Below the pieces are notes generated by a model. The model was not told where the DNA came from and searched no databases. It saw only the letters and a list, made by a program, of their open reading frames with translations. A stretch of 64,000 nt of DNA from Chryseobacterium daecheongense (GTDB lineage: Bacteria; Bacteroidota; Bacteroidia; Flavobacteriales; Weeksellaceae): positions 868,001 through 932,000 of the forward strand of contig NZ_RJTX01000001.1 of NCBI RefSeq assembly GCF_003729955.1, written 5' to 3'. The translations under genes and the position numbers were made by a program. Of the stretch, positions 17,082 to 25,069 are shown one piece after another. Numbering within the stretch: position 1 is the first letter of the stretch; the number at the start of each line of letters is the position of its first letter.

Positions 17082-17660
17082 CTAACTGTTTAAATCTTCG
17101 TATAACTTTCTTAATCTATTTCTTAAATGCTTCACAGCATAATTTTTTCTGCTGATGATCGTCTTGATATTTTCGCCTTGTTCATCGGCTATTTCCTGGA
17201 GGGTTTTGTCGTTCAGCTCATTTTCAACGTAGACCAGTCTTTGTTTTTCCGGAAGTTCTTCCAAAGCTTCAAAAAGCTTTTTCCAAATCTCATCCTGAAA
17301 CATTTTAACTTCCGGACCGGCACTTTCGTCCATCAGTAAGATATCTTTGATAGAGAAGTCTCCGTCCTCATCTTCATATACAAAATCTTCAAGATTTTCC
17401 GTTTTCTTTTTACGGTAACGGTCCGTAATTTTGTTTGCCGTAACCCTGTACAGCCAACCTCCTACGTTCACAATCTCGGAAAGATTGGTAAGACTACTGA
17501 ACTGATACCACACTTCCTGCAGAATATCTTCCGCATCTTCGGTGTTTTTCACTTTGGGACGAATATAGGACATCAGCTTTCCTCCGTACTTAGAAACGGT
17601 TTGGGCAATGATATTTTCCTTGTCCTTCTGTGGCATTGTTATTTTTTCGACAACCTCCAT
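17082..17660 (-). CDS. ECF-type RNA polymerase sigma factor
   Basis: The 192-residue sigma-70 family protein has region 2 (about 25-95, with NTEDAEDILQEVWYQF and GWLYRVTANKITDRYRKK) and region 4 (about 125-180, with LPEKQRLVYVENELNDKTLQEIADEQGENIKTI). The short linker and lack of regions 1 and 3 fit ECF factors. It heads an operon with two small proteins. Its sequence is clearly different from the two paralogous ECF factors at 41.7 and 45.5 kb, and the promoter motif found there was not seen upstream of this gene. A second ATG at codon 9 is an alternative start. Confidence 0.9.
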   Translation of the reverse strand: MEVVEKITMPQKDKENIIAQTVSKYGGKLMSYIRPKVKNTEDAEDILQEVWYQFSSLTNLSEIVNVGGWLYRVTANKITDRYRKKKTENLEDFVYEDEDGDFSIKDILLMDESAGPEVKMFQDEIWKKLFEALEELPEKQRLVYVENELNDKTLQEIADEQGENIKTIISRKNYAVKHLRNRLRKLYEDLNS

Positions 17661-17750
17661 ATTGCTATGACGATCAGTCTTTTGATTTTACTTTAATAAA
17701 TTTAAAATATTTTCTACTCTTTTATTATCAAATGAATATTTTTATTTTTC

Positions 17751-17844
17751 TTGTCATTCTGAACGAAGTGAAAAATCTTCTAACGGCTAAATAATCTTAT
17801 GCAAGAGATTCTTCATTCTGCTGTGCTTCATTCAGAATGACAAA
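17751..17844. repeat. Intergenic inverted-repeat element of the TCATTCTGAA...GAAG type
   Basis: The left arm TTGTCATTCTGAACGAAGTG (17751-17770) is answered by CTTCATTCAGAATGACAAA (17826-17844), with further short internal pairing between. Elements carrying this motif are scattered in intergenic regions of many Bacteroidota genomes (general knowledge). A degenerate single arm occurs at 27537-27554. It is probably non-coding and folds into a long hairpin. Confidence 0.7.
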
Positions 17845-17869
17845 GTGAGTGTTTAGCAATGAAAACAAG

Positions 17870-17898
17870 AAACGGAAAGCAAAACACTTTCCGTTTTT
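17870..17898. terminator. Terminator of the SRPBCC/DoxX gene run
   Basis: The stem AAACGGAAAG/CTTTCCGTTT (17870-17879 with 17887-17896) has a 7-base loop and lies 28 bases beyond the stop of the DoxX-like gene, which reads leftward into it. T runs flank it on the + side and are weaker on the minus side. Confidence 0.7.
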
Positions 17899-17924
17899 AT
17901 TTCTCTGAAAATTTGTCAGTATTT

Positions 17925-18383
17925 TTAAGATAAATATATTCCAAAATACCAGGTCCATGCTATTAAAATAATCTGCATAGGGATTCTTTCCGTATACAGA
18001 TATTTCATTCCCGGACCGGTGTAATTTGCTTTAAATATATTAATGTTCTTTTTTGACGAATTGATATTCGCAACGAAGACCAACACATAAAAAATAATCA
18101 GCAGAATGGCTGTTGTTTCCCGGATCGATGGAATCATCAAACCAATTCCAGCGGCTATTTCAATAATTCCTGTGAAATAGACCCAGAACATTTTGCCCGG
18201 AATAAAGTCAGGAATCATCATGGCCATTCCTTTCTGAAATTTGAAATGCGAAAAACCAGTAAAAATGATGAAGACGGCCATTCCCAGATTTCCCGAGAAT
18301 AAGAAATTCCAGCTTCCCTGAAAAATTTTGGTTCCCAGCAAAGCCAGAATAAAAGTTCCGAAAAGAATAGCTAAGAGCTTCAT
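17925..18383 (-). CDS. DoxX-like integral membrane protein
   Basis: The 152-residue protein has four hydrophobic helices, with the DoxX-type features FIIFTGFSHFKF and VYFTGIIEIAAGIGLMIPSIRETTAILLIIFYVLVFVANI. DoxX-family members are small quinone-linked or stress-related membrane proteins; the role of this branch is unknown. Its start overlaps the stop of the upstream SRPBCC gene by four bases (ATGA), indicating translational coupling and a shared transcript. It is the last gene of the long minus-strand run. Confidence 0.82.
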   Translation of the reverse strand: MKLLAILFGTFILALLGTKIFQGSWNFLFSGNLGMAVFIIFTGFSHFKFQKGMAMMIPDFIPGKMFWVYFTGIIEIAAGIGLMIPSIRETTAILLIIFYVLVFVANINSSKKNINIFKANYTGPGMKYLYTERIPMQIILIAWTWYFGIYLS

Positions 18384-18829
18384 GAATTTTCAGCAAGATT
18401 TTTCACTACTTCCAATCCCTTGATGAAACCAGTATTCATATGTTCTTCCCATTCTTTATCTACCTGTACTTCCACATGGAGTTTTGTTTTTCCGTCCAGA
18501 TCTGTTAAAAAATATTTTTCCTGAGCCCCGCTCCACTCCATTACTTCTTTGCTTTGTGTATCTTCCACTCCGTTGCTTACCATCCCCAAATGTTTAAAGA
18601 CTATCTGGTTGGGTTCTTCCAAACTGTCTATGGTTGAAACCATCCCTTCATCATTGGCATTGAGGAAATAGGTTTTTCCGCCTACTTTCCAATCTGTTTT
18701 CATTTTTGACCCGGTACTGTCCGGGCTGAAAAATTGAGTCCATCGGCCATAGGTTTCCGGGCCCCAAAGAATGTCCCATACTTTTTGCAAGGGAGCATTA
18801 ATGACCGTTTCGTAAGATAATGTTTCCAT
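18380..18829 (-). CDS. SRPBCC (START/Bet v 1-like) protein, tandem copy 2
   Basis: The 149-residue protein has the helix-grip pattern: METLSYETVINAPLQKVWDI at the start, FFSPDSTGSKMKTDWKVGG, then a C-terminal helix (KEWEEHMNTGFIKGLEVVKNLAEN). It is a close paralogue of the adjacent upstream gene (METLSFEV...ATPEKVW), so the pair arose by tandem duplication. SRPBCC proteins bind hydrophobic ligands in a deep cavity; the AHSA1-like branch has no agreed function. It is coupled by ATGA overlap to the DoxX-like gene. Confidence 0.83.
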   Translation of the reverse strand: METLSYETVINAPLQKVWDILWGPETYGRWTQFFSPDSTGSKMKTDWKVGGKTYFLNANDEGMVSTIDSLEEPNQIVFKHLGMVSNGVEDTQSKEVMEWSGAQEKYFLTDLDGKTKLHVEVQVDKEWEEHMNTGFIKGLEVVKNLAENS

Positions 18830-18853
18830 ATATAATATTTTTTGTAGTTAGAT

Positions 18854-19282
18854 TTACAGTTGATTTTCCGAAAGGTTTTTAACAATTCCCAATGCTTTCG
18901 GGAATTTATCTTCAAAGAATCCTTTAAACTCTTCCGGAGTTTGTATTATTCCTTTTAAAGTAGTTCCTGATTCTGTTTCTTCTAAAATATAAGACTCTGT
19001 AGCTTCGCCCCAATCCTGTGGCTGCTCCACACCGTCATAGATTTCACCCAAATGCAGAAATTTTATTTCTTTATTAGGTATGTTTTTTTCAACACGGCTG
19101 TACATACCATTATTGTTAGGATCAAAAAACTTTACAAGAGTTCCTTCTTCAAGGGTTCCTTCATAAAATGAGCCTTCAGTAAAAGCAGTTGTCCATTGTC
19201 TGTAGCTTATGTCATTCCAGAGTACGCTCCATACTTTTTCGGGTGTTGCTTCTATTTGAACTTCAAAAGATAATGTCTCCAT
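18854..19282 (-). CDS. SRPBCC (START/Bet v 1-like) protein, tandem copy 1
   Basis: The 142-residue protein begins METLSFEVQIEATPEKVWSV, the standard N-terminal strand and helix of the fold, and ends with the long helix FEDKFPKALGIVKNLSENQ. The start was set at 19282 because the paralogue downstream begins METLSYE; an in-frame ATG at 19312 would add ten residues (MVYQLIKNYK). Ligand unknown. There are 24 bases between the two paralogues. Confidence 0.83.
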   Translation of the reverse strand: METLSFEVQIEATPEKVWSVLWNDISYRQWTTAFTEGSFYEGTLEEGTLVKFFDPNNNGMYSRVEKNIPNKEIKFLHLGEIYDGVEQPQDWGEATESYILEETESGTTLKGIIQTPEEFKGFFEDKFPKALGIVKNLSENQL

Positions 19283-19337
19283 CTTGTAATTTTTAATTAG
19301 TTGATACACCATTGAGGTGAATGGTTCAAATATATCA

Positions 19338-20171
19338 TTATCCTCCTACAAAATCACCACCATTGATGTGTATGACTTCTCCCGTAATGTAATTGGCATC
19401 TTCGGAAGCCAGAAAAACAAAGGCCGGCGCCACTTCTGAAGGCTGCCCCGCACGTTTTAACGGAGTATCTTTTCCAAAGGTTGAAAGATCATCGAATGTT
19501 TCCTTCACAAGAGGTGTCCATATAGGGCCGGGTGCAATTCCATTAACCAGTATCTTTTTTTCTGCAAGATTAGTAGATAAGGAACGAATAAAAGACAGGA
19601 TAGCTCCTTTGGTGGCTGCATAATCAATCAGGTGATCGCTTCCGCGATACGCTGTAACGGATGTTGTACAGATAATTCTTCCGCCTTCTCCTATTAACGG
19701 CAAAAAAGCCCGCGTCAATGCAATCATTGAAATGATATTGGTATGGAAGGTTTCTTCAATCTGTTCATCGGAAATCTTTTCAAGGGTATCCTTGGAAGTG
19801 TGGATTCCGGCATTGTTAATCAGGATATCCAGATTTTTCCACTTTTTTTTGATTGTATTCAGGCATTTTGTCCTGAACGTTTTTTTGGTAAGATCTCCTT
19901 TCAATAAAATACATTCACCTCCTTCTTTTTCAACCAGCTTTTGGGTTTCTTTCGCATCATCATCACTTTCTTTGTAAATGATGGCTATATCTGCTCCTTC
20001 TCTTGCAAAATGAACGGCAACAGCCTGCCCTATTCCGCTGTCCCCTCCTGTTATTATTGCTTTTTTACCTGCTAATTTTTGGCTTCCAAGATAGTTTTCA
20101 CGGATGATCTCCGGAAACAGGCCTTCTTTGGGGACTTTTGATTTAGATTGTGACTTGTTCTGTGTTTTCAT
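19338..20171 (-). CDS. Short-chain dehydrogenase/reductase
   Basis: The 277-residue protein carries all classical SDR elements: cofactor motif TGGDSGIG (41-48), NNAG (119-122), catalytic Ser near 171 (CTTSVTAYRG), Tyr184 and Lys188 (YAATK), and the C-terminal YITGEVIHINGGDFVGG. The N-terminal extension with KVPKEGLFPEI is typical of the general-stress or glucose-dehydrogenase-like SDR subgroup (YhxC/YhdF-like). The substrate is unknown. An ATG at 20198 would add nine residues. It may share a transcript with its neighbours. Confidence 0.88.
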   Translation of the reverse strand: MKTQNKSQSKSKVPKEGLFPEIIRENYLGSQKLAGKKAIITGGDSGIGQAVAVHFAREGADIAIIYKESDDDAKETQKLVEKEGGECILLKGDLTKKTFRTKCLNTIKKKWKNLDILINNAGIHTSKDTLEKISDEQIEETFHTNIISMIALTRAFLPLIGEGGRIICTTSVTAYRGSDHLIDYAATKGAILSFIRSLSTNLAEKKILVNGIAPGPIWTPLVKETFDDLSTFGKDTPLKRAGQPSEVAPAFVFLASEDANYITGEVIHINGGDFVGG

Positions 20172-20218
20172 AAGCAAATCTTTCTCTAAATACATCAAAC
20201 AGCAAGCCGAAACAGTGT

Positions 20219-21076
20219 TTAAGAATGATAAGCTTCTTCTAAATCTTTTATAATAATTTTCTGCATTTTCATCATCGCCTGTACCACTTTCTGTGCTTTT
20301 TCCTGATCGGAATCATTCATTAACTGAATTAATCTTTTAGGAACGATCTGCCAGCTAAAACCATACTTATCTTTCAACCATCCACACATGCTCTCTCTTC
20401 CACCTCCTGAAATAAGGGTATTCCACAGGTGATCCGTTTCCTCCTGATCATCTGTCATGATGACCATAGAGATTCCTTCATTGAAGTCAAACTGGTGATC
20501 ATACGAATTATCCATGCAGAATAAGTCATATCCATCAATAATAAAATGGGCATGCTGAATATTTTCGGGAACTTCTCCCGCTTCTCCGCCATCTTTGTAT
20601 TTCAATACATTTCCAATACTTGAGTTCGGGAACGTCTGCGTATAGAATTCCATTGCTTCCATAGCTTTTCCATTATTTTGGTGGATGAACATTAGGGTAG
20701 GAATAATTTTCTGATCGCTTGCTTTTTCTCCCAGGAACAGCTGCCACGTAACTCCATACTGATCTCGAACCCAGCCGTATTTTTTACTCCATGGATAAGA
20801 ATCTAACGGCATTAAAGCCATCCCGCCCTCCAGTAGCTGATCCCAGTATTTTTGGACCTCATCTTCAGTTTCACAGATGACCATAAAAGAAACGGAAGCA
20901 TTCTTCTGGAAATGCGGGCCTCCGTTCAGCAGCATCAGCTTTTGACCAAACAATTCAATATTCAATACAACAGGGGTATCTGCGGTAATTTTTCCGTTGA
21001 ATACCTGGCAATAAAAGTCTGCCGATTGTTTTGCATCTCCGTCATACCAGAGACACGGGAAAATATCATTATTCAT
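20219..21076 (-). CDS. Two-domain VOC (PhnB/3-demethylubiquinone methyltransferase-like) protein
   Basis: The 285-residue protein holds two tandem glyoxalase-like modules: FPCLWYDGDAKQSADFYCQV (N-terminal) and PTLMFIHQNNGKAMEAMEFY (about residue 130 on). Each ends with a DQYGVTWQ or DKYGFSWQIVP motif. The Pfam family name refers to a methyltransferase, but this fold has no SAM site; actual functions are mostly unknown. The WSKKYGWVRDQYGVTWQLF segment is typical. It lies 11 bases from the GNAT gene upstream. Confidence 0.85.
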   Translation of the reverse strand: MNNDIFPCLWYDGDAKQSADFYCQVFNGKITADTPVVLNIELFGQKLMLLNGGPHFQKNASVSFMVICETEDEVQKYWDQLLEGGMALMPLDSYPWSKKYGWVRDQYGVTWQLFLGEKASDQKIIPTLMFIHQNNGKAMEAMEFYTQTFPNSSIGNVLKYKDGGEAGEVPENIQHAHFIIDGYDLFCMDNSYDHQFDFNEGISMVIMTDDQEETDHLWNTLISGGGRESMCGWLKDKYGFSWQIVPKRLIQLMNDSDQEKAQKVVQAMMKMQKIIIKDLEEAYHS

Positions 21077-21087
21077 AGTTTTAATGT

Positions 21088-21525
21088 TTATAATTTGTAC
21101 GAAAAATTGGTTATATCTTCTTCCGGAATTCCTTTGAGTTTCCTATAGAAGCGTAAAGCATGCTCATCTACATTATCTGCCTGAAGAAAAACTTCTGCCG
21201 CATCCAGATTTTTAGAAATTTCAAATATTTTCTGCATCAATAACGTTCCGATTCCTTTTCTCTGAAAATTGTTTTTAACTGCCAGGTCATAAACATAGAC
21301 TTCCAGATGGCCATGAAGTGAAGGCATGAGATAAGCCGTCAATCCACCTATGATTTCATATTCGTTTTCGGCAATAAGGTAGATGAAATTGTCGTTCTTT
21401 AAAAGGTTCTTGAAATATTCCAATCCCGGATTCTGTGAGTTTTTCACTTCAAAGACCTCCACATATAATTTTTCAAGAAGTCTCAGTTTTTCAGAATCAT
21501 CAGGATTCAATCTCGAAATTTTCAT
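21088..21525 (-). CDS. GNAT acetyltransferase resembling the AAC(3)-I aminoglycoside acetyltransferases
   Basis: The 145-residue protein has the acetyl-CoA motif QRKGIGTLL (motif A). It is preceded by YEIIGGLTAYLMPSLHG and EVYVYDLAVKNN, the arrangement I associate with AAC(3)-I enzymes, and followed by AEVFLQADNVDEHALRFYRK. This suggests 3-N-acetylation of aminoglycosides, but other GNAT substrates cannot be excluded from sequence. The start at 21525 was chosen over 21549 because it gives the usual MKISRLNPDD opening. It overlaps the upstream helix-hairpin-helix gene by 26 bases. Confidence 0.78.
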   Translation of the reverse strand: MKISRLNPDDSEKLRLLEKLYVEVFEVKNSQNPGLEYFKNLLKNDNFIYLIAENEYEIIGGLTAYLMPSLHGHLEVYVYDLAVKNNFQRKGIGTLLMQKIFEISKNLDAAEVFLQADNVDEHALRFYRKLKGIPEEDITNFSYKL

Positions 21526-21775
21526 TTTTAAAGGAGACTTTATATTCATTCATATGATTCTTAAGCTTATCCATGGTATTTTTCCCAAAACCATGAAGGC
21601 TCATGATCTCTTCTTCAGAATAGTCGGAAAGCTTTTCCAGGGAATCTATTTTCTCTTTTTCCAAAGCTCTTCTTGCGGGCATTGCAATAATCCCCTTGAG
21701 AAAATCCCCTTTGACAGTGCGATGATCTGTACAAACGGAATTGAGACATCTTGCCATTATCACTAAATTGAGCAT
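21500..21775 (-). CDS. Small helix-hairpin-helix protein (RNA polymerase alpha-CTD-like)
   Basis: The 91-residue protein contains IAMPARRALEKEKIDSLEKL followed by SEEEIMSLHGFGKNTMDKLK, the helix-hairpin-helix pattern of stand-alone alpha-CTD-like or DNA-binding proteins. The N-terminal 25 residues (two Cys, one His) are less typical, so the true start might be the second Met (codon 7). DNA or RNA binding is inferred from the fold only. It overlaps the GNAT gene downstream and is separated from the next SRPBCC gene by 16 bases. Confidence 0.75.
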   Translation of the reverse strand: MLNLVIMARCLNSVCTDHRTVKGDFLKGIIAMPARRALEKEKIDSLEKLSDYSEEEIMSLHGFGKNTMDKLKNHMNEYKVSFKNENFEIES

Positions 21776-21791
21776 GGTCTTAGGAAGTTTT

Positions 21792-22205
21792 TTAGTGGTT
21801 CTCTACATATTTATGGAAATTATTGAGAATGGCATACCATCCGTCTCTTTGCATTTCCACGGAGTTTTGCTTTTCCGAATCGAACTCTATACGGACTTTG
21901 GTCGTATTTTCATCCACTTTATCAAAGTTTATTTCTACATTTCTTCCATCTTCCATATGATATTTTATTTTCTCATTAGGGATCACCTCATCATAAACTC
22001 CCTCAAAATCAAATCCAAAACTTCCATCCTTAGCTTCCATTCTGTTTTTAAATTTTCCTCCGACTCTTAAATCATTTTCGGAGCTTGGACATTGCCATGA
22101 TTCGTGAGCAAAATTCCATTTGGTGATATGTTTAGGAGTATTGTAATAATCCCAAACCTTCTGAACAGGTTCTAAAATAGTGATGTCAATTTTAATAGGT
22201 TCCAT
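21792..22205 (-). CDS. SRPBCC (AHSA1-like) protein
   Basis: The 137-residue protein is recognised by KIDITILEPVQKVWDYYNTP, KHITKWNFAHESWQCP, the glycine turn DLRVGGKFKNRMEAKDGSFG and the C-terminal helix EMQRDGWYAILNNFHKYVEN. It represents a different subgroup (AHSA1/YndB-like) from the tandem pair at 18.4-19.3 kb. The ligand is unknown. Confidence 0.87.
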   Translation of the reverse strand: MEPIKIDITILEPVQKVWDYYNTPKHITKWNFAHESWQCPSSENDLRVGGKFKNRMEAKDGSFGFDFEGVYDEVIPNEKIKYHMEDGRNVEINFDKVDENTTKVRIEFDSEKQNSVEMQRDGWYAILNNFHKYVENH

Positions 22206-22285
22206 ATCATTTAATTTTTAATGTGGTGTGAAAGGGCAGCCAAAGCAACATTTGGCCACCCGTTTATAATTAGTTAAATATAAGA

Positions 22286-22717
22286 TTATTTTGTGTATTC
22301 TTCATTATAGTTCACCATCCAATGAACTCCGTATTTGTCCTGGAAGCTTCCGAAATAGTCGCCCCAGAACTGATCTTCGATCGGCATTTCTATATTCCCG
22401 CCTTCTGAAAGGCCTTTGAAAAGCCTGTCTGCTTCTTCCCTGGATTCAGGGAAAATGGAAACATAATTATTATTTCCTACGTTAAGCTTCTGTCCAAACG
22501 ACGGAACAATATCTGAAGCCATTAAAAGATCGTTTCCGATGGGAAGGGCAATATGCATTACTCTGTTTTTTTCTTCTTCAGAAAGGTTTTCTGTTCCGGG
22601 AGCATTTCCCATTTTATGAACTTCACCTGCGAATTCACCTCCGAAAACAGATTTGTAAAAATTGAAAGCTTCTTCTGCTTTCCCGTCAAAATTGAGGTAT
22701 GGATTTAATTTAGCCAT
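22286..22717 (-). CDS. VOC/PhnB-like protein
   Basis: The 143-residue single-domain protein starts MAKLNPYLNFDGKAEEAFNF, followed by YKSVFGGEF, the loop NVGNNNYVSIFPESREEADR, and a C-terminal FQDKYGVHWMVNY. These are the hallmarks of the PhnB-like branch of the vicinal-oxygen-chelate superfamily. These proteins are mostly uncharacterised; PhnB itself is not required for phosphonate breakdown. It is spaced 80 bases from the SRPBCC gene downstream. Confidence 0.87.
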   Translation of the reverse strand: MAKLNPYLNFDGKAEEAFNFYKSVFGGEFAGEVHKMGNAPGTENLSEEEKNRVMHIALPIGNDLLMASDIVPSFGQKLNVGNNNYVSIFPESREEADRLFKGLSEGGNIEMPIEDQFWGDYFGSFQDKYGVHWMVNYNEEYTK

Positions 22718-22752
22718 GATTTTTATTTTTAAAAGTTATTGTTTCTTTAATT

Positions 22753-23529
22753 TTAATGGTGTAAGAATTTTTCCACTTCTGATGTTGTAAAGCTGATCAG
22801 GTTTTGATCTGTATTTCCCTCAAAATCTGCCATCATATAAGAACCGTGAGTTGCAGGCAGGATCATTAATTGTGAATCAGGGATCAAACGCCACATTTCT
22901 ACGGTATGTTCCGGCTTCATAACATCTTTATCTCCTGTGATCAATAACGTTGGTGATTGGATACCCTTTAAAATATCTTCACTCCAGTCTTCAAAAGTCT
23001 GCATTCTCTTGCTGTCTTTATCAAAGAGATTTTCGAGCTTTGAGAAGTCCGGGTTTAGGTTTAAAAAATTAATTTTAAGCGGTTCAGGCATTATTTCCAG
23101 TGTGGCTTCCTGCATTCCTTCAAAAAAACCTTCTATCATTCCGCTTCTTTTGAAAAAAGCCGAAGCTACGATCAGCTTTTCCACCAGGTCAGGATAGAGA
23201 TGGGCAATCTGCATTACTGTATTGCCGCCGTTGCTGAATCCCCAGAATGAGGCTTTATGAATATTAATTTCTTTTAAAAGCGCCGCTACATCATGAGCAT
23301 CCTGCTCAAAAGTTTCCGGAATGTCTCTATGTTCTGTCATTCCGTGGTTTTGAAGATCAATCCCGATAAGCCGAAATCGGTCTTCAAGCCTTGCAATCAC
23401 TTCTTTGAAATCAAACAGAATGGATGATCCTCCTCCATGAATCAGCACCAAAGGTTTTCCGGAGCCATATATTTCATAATACATCTGGATCCCGTTCACT
23501 GTTTTATATCCTTTTTCTTTCGGCGTCAT
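22753..23529 (-). CDS. Alpha/beta-hydrolase
   Basis: The 258-residue protein has the oxyanion HGGG motif (VLIHGGGSS), the nucleophile elbow GFSNGG (Ser near residue 97), a late Asp in LLITGDKDVMKPEH and the catalytic His in PATHGSYM. This complete triad predicts an active esterase, lactonase or related hydrolase. The substrate is unknown. It starts 3 bases after the stop of the DinB gene upstream, so the two are very probably co-transcribed. Confidence 0.9.
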   Translation of the reverse strand: MTPKEKGYKTVNGIQMYYEIYGSGKPLVLIHGGGSSILFDFKEVIARLEDRFRLIGIDLQNHGMTEHRDIPETFEQDAHDVAALLKEINIHKASFWGFSNGGNTVMQIAHLYPDLVEKLIVASAFFKRSGMIEGFFEGMQEATLEIMPEPLKINFLNLNPDFSKLENLFDKDSKRMQTFEDWSEDILKGIQSPTLLITGDKDVMKPEHTVEMWRLIPDSQLMILPATHGSYMMADFEGNTDQNLISFTTSEVEKFLHH

Positions 23530-23532
23530 TGA

Positions 23533-24057
23533 TTAATATTTAAGATCTTTATCAAAATCGTATTTCATTCCCTCGTATCCGAGGATTCTACGCATCAGTC
23601 CCATTTGCCCGGAAAGGTAATCCTCACGTCCAATACACATTCCTATAAAGTTTAAAGCAGTTTCTGGGAAAAAATCAATGTTCATTCCCATTGGAAAAGG
23701 TTTTTCAAGCTCTTCATCGGAAACTTCAAGCAATTTCTGATATACAAGCGGTGAAATTTTATGAAACTCTTCTTTAAGCTGTTGCAGAGAAGGATAATTC
23801 AGGTTTTTATCCAATGCTTTTCCCTGGAAGAAAAAATCTTTATACTGAAACTCTTCATTGAGTCCAAGAATGCTTCCCATTGCATAACGCATATCCAGAA
23901 AGTTCCCCACCATCCAAATGACATGATTGGTTCTTCCTTCTATTCTTTTTAATGCATCTTCTTCTGATATTCCGTCGAGAACCAACAAGAAACTCTGGCT
24001 GTGTCCTCGAAAGGCCGGAATAATGATTTCTAATTTTTTTGATTTTGGGGTGTCCAT
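23533..24057 (-). CDS. DinB-like four-helix protein with altered metal-binding motif
   Basis: The 174-residue protein has the DinB/YfiT-like fold pattern: FLLVLDGISEEDALKRIEGR, NHVIWMVGNFLDMRYAMGSIL and a final SGQMGLMRRILGYEG. The usual metal site is HEAYHSGQ in the last helix, as in the homologue two genes upstream. Here the equivalent reads GREDYLSGQ, so at least two expected His ligands are missing. DinB proteins include mycothiol- or bacillithiol-dependent transferases. This copy may be catalytically inactive or use other ligands. It is tightly linked to the hydrolase gene. Confidence 0.84.
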   Translation of the reverse strand: MDTPKSKKLEIIIPAFRGHSQSFLLVLDGISEEDALKRIEGRTNHVIWMVGNFLDMRYAMGSILGLNEEFQYKDFFFQGKALDKNLNYPSLQQLKEEFHKISPLVYQKLLEVSDEELEKPFPMGMNIDFFPETALNFIGMCIGREDYLSGQMGLMRRILGYEGMKYDFDKDLKY

Positions 24058-24078
24058 TTGATTGATTGTTTTAATTGT

Positions 24079-24519
24079 TTAAAAGTCGTCCCGTTCAGCA
24101 TAAGGAACATGAAGTCCTTCTTCTACAAATCTTTTCAGAATTCTTAAATACATGGCCCAACAGAAAGAGGTTTGCCGGAAATGGTCATTGGTTGATTTCC
24201 ACCCCGAATGATAAAAGCTTATGCGGGTGCCGTTTTTTGTTTCTTTAAGAATACATCCAACCTGTGTTCCTAACCAGTCTTTATCTGCCTCCGTCATTAC
24301 GTATTCAATTTCAAAAGGAGGATTGAGCTTCGAAATCTTTCCCTTCCAGATATATTCTTCCGAAAACTCAAAGGTGTATTCTGAGTCTGGTTCTGGAGTT
24401 CCCTGACAATAGTGGGTCCACCATTCATTTAAAAATTCGGGAACGGAAAACATCTGGAAAACATTCTCCAGGGTTGCGTTGACTTCAAGATTATGAAGTA
24501 TTGAAAATGAGTTTTCCAT
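24079..24519 (-). CDS. SRPBCC (AHSA1-like) protein
   Basis: The 146-residue protein opens with ILHNLEVNATLENVFQMFSV and FLNEWWTHYCQG, and has the beta-strand FEIEYVMTEADKDWLGTQVG. ISFYHSGWKSTNDHF and the C-terminal helix CWAMYLRILKRFVEEG follow. This arrangement identifies the AHSA1/SRPBCC fold. It lies 22 bases from the DinB gene downstream and 57 bases from the one upstream, within the common minus-strand run. Ligand and function unknown. Confidence 0.86.
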   Translation of the reverse strand: MENSFSILHNLEVNATLENVFQMFSVPEFLNEWWTHYCQGTPEPDSEYTFEFSEEYIWKGKISKLNPPFEIEYVMTEADKDWLGTQVGCILKETKNGTRISFYHSGWKSTNDHFRQTSFCWAMYLRILKRFVEEGLHVPYAERDDF

Positions 24520-24575
24520 GGTTATTGATTTTATCGTTTTTATCGTTGCTTGAGCAGATTACACAGATATTAAAT

Positions 24576-25037
24576 CTATTTTATGACTCCCGGTTTTCCG
24601 AGAATTCTTCTAAGATATCCGATTTGCCCGCTATGATACGCTTCATGAAAAGATAGAATGGCAAGATCATTGACGTTTTCATGATCAATTTTTTCAAGTT
24701 TATTGAAAGCTGATTCCAGTTTATCCTGAGAGTCTTTTAAATAGGATTTCAACTCTTCGAAGTTTATTAACTCATCTTTTCTGTTCAAAGGAATTTCTCC
24801 TCTGTTATATGCTGAGAATTTTTCATTATCCCAAACAGATTCTTCACCCAGAATATTCAGGAAAGCATTTCTTATGTAGATCATGTGCCCTAAAATCCAG
24901 TTCATACAATTGGCATCTCCGTTTGGAAAAATCATGGATTCTTCATGGGTAATACCCTCAAGATTCATAGAAATCACTTTATAGTTGCTGACTGCCTGTA
25001 TTTTTATGATTTCAATATCGTTTGCTATTGTTTCCAT
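24576..25037 (-). CDS. DinB-family protein with intact His motif
   Basis: The 153-residue four-helix protein has conserved positions for the metal-binding DinB fold: HEESMIFPNGDANCMNWILG, GHMIYIRNAFL, and the C-terminal SFHEAYHSGQIGYLRRILGK, which contains two His of the usual three-His site. Relatives act as thiol-dependent transferases or hydrolases, but most are unassigned. Comparison with the 23.5-24.0 kb copy shows that the HEAYH site is lost there. Confidence 0.87.
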   Translation of the reverse strand: METIANDIEIIKIQAVSNYKVISMNLEGITHEESMIFPNGDANCMNWILGHMIYIRNAFLNILGEESVWDNEKFSAYNRGEIPLNRKDELINFEELKSYLKDSQDKLESAFNKLEKIDHENVNDLAILSFHEAYHSGQIGYLRRILGKPGVIK

Positions 25038-25069
25038 ATTTTATATTTTAGTGGTTATAATTTGTTGAT

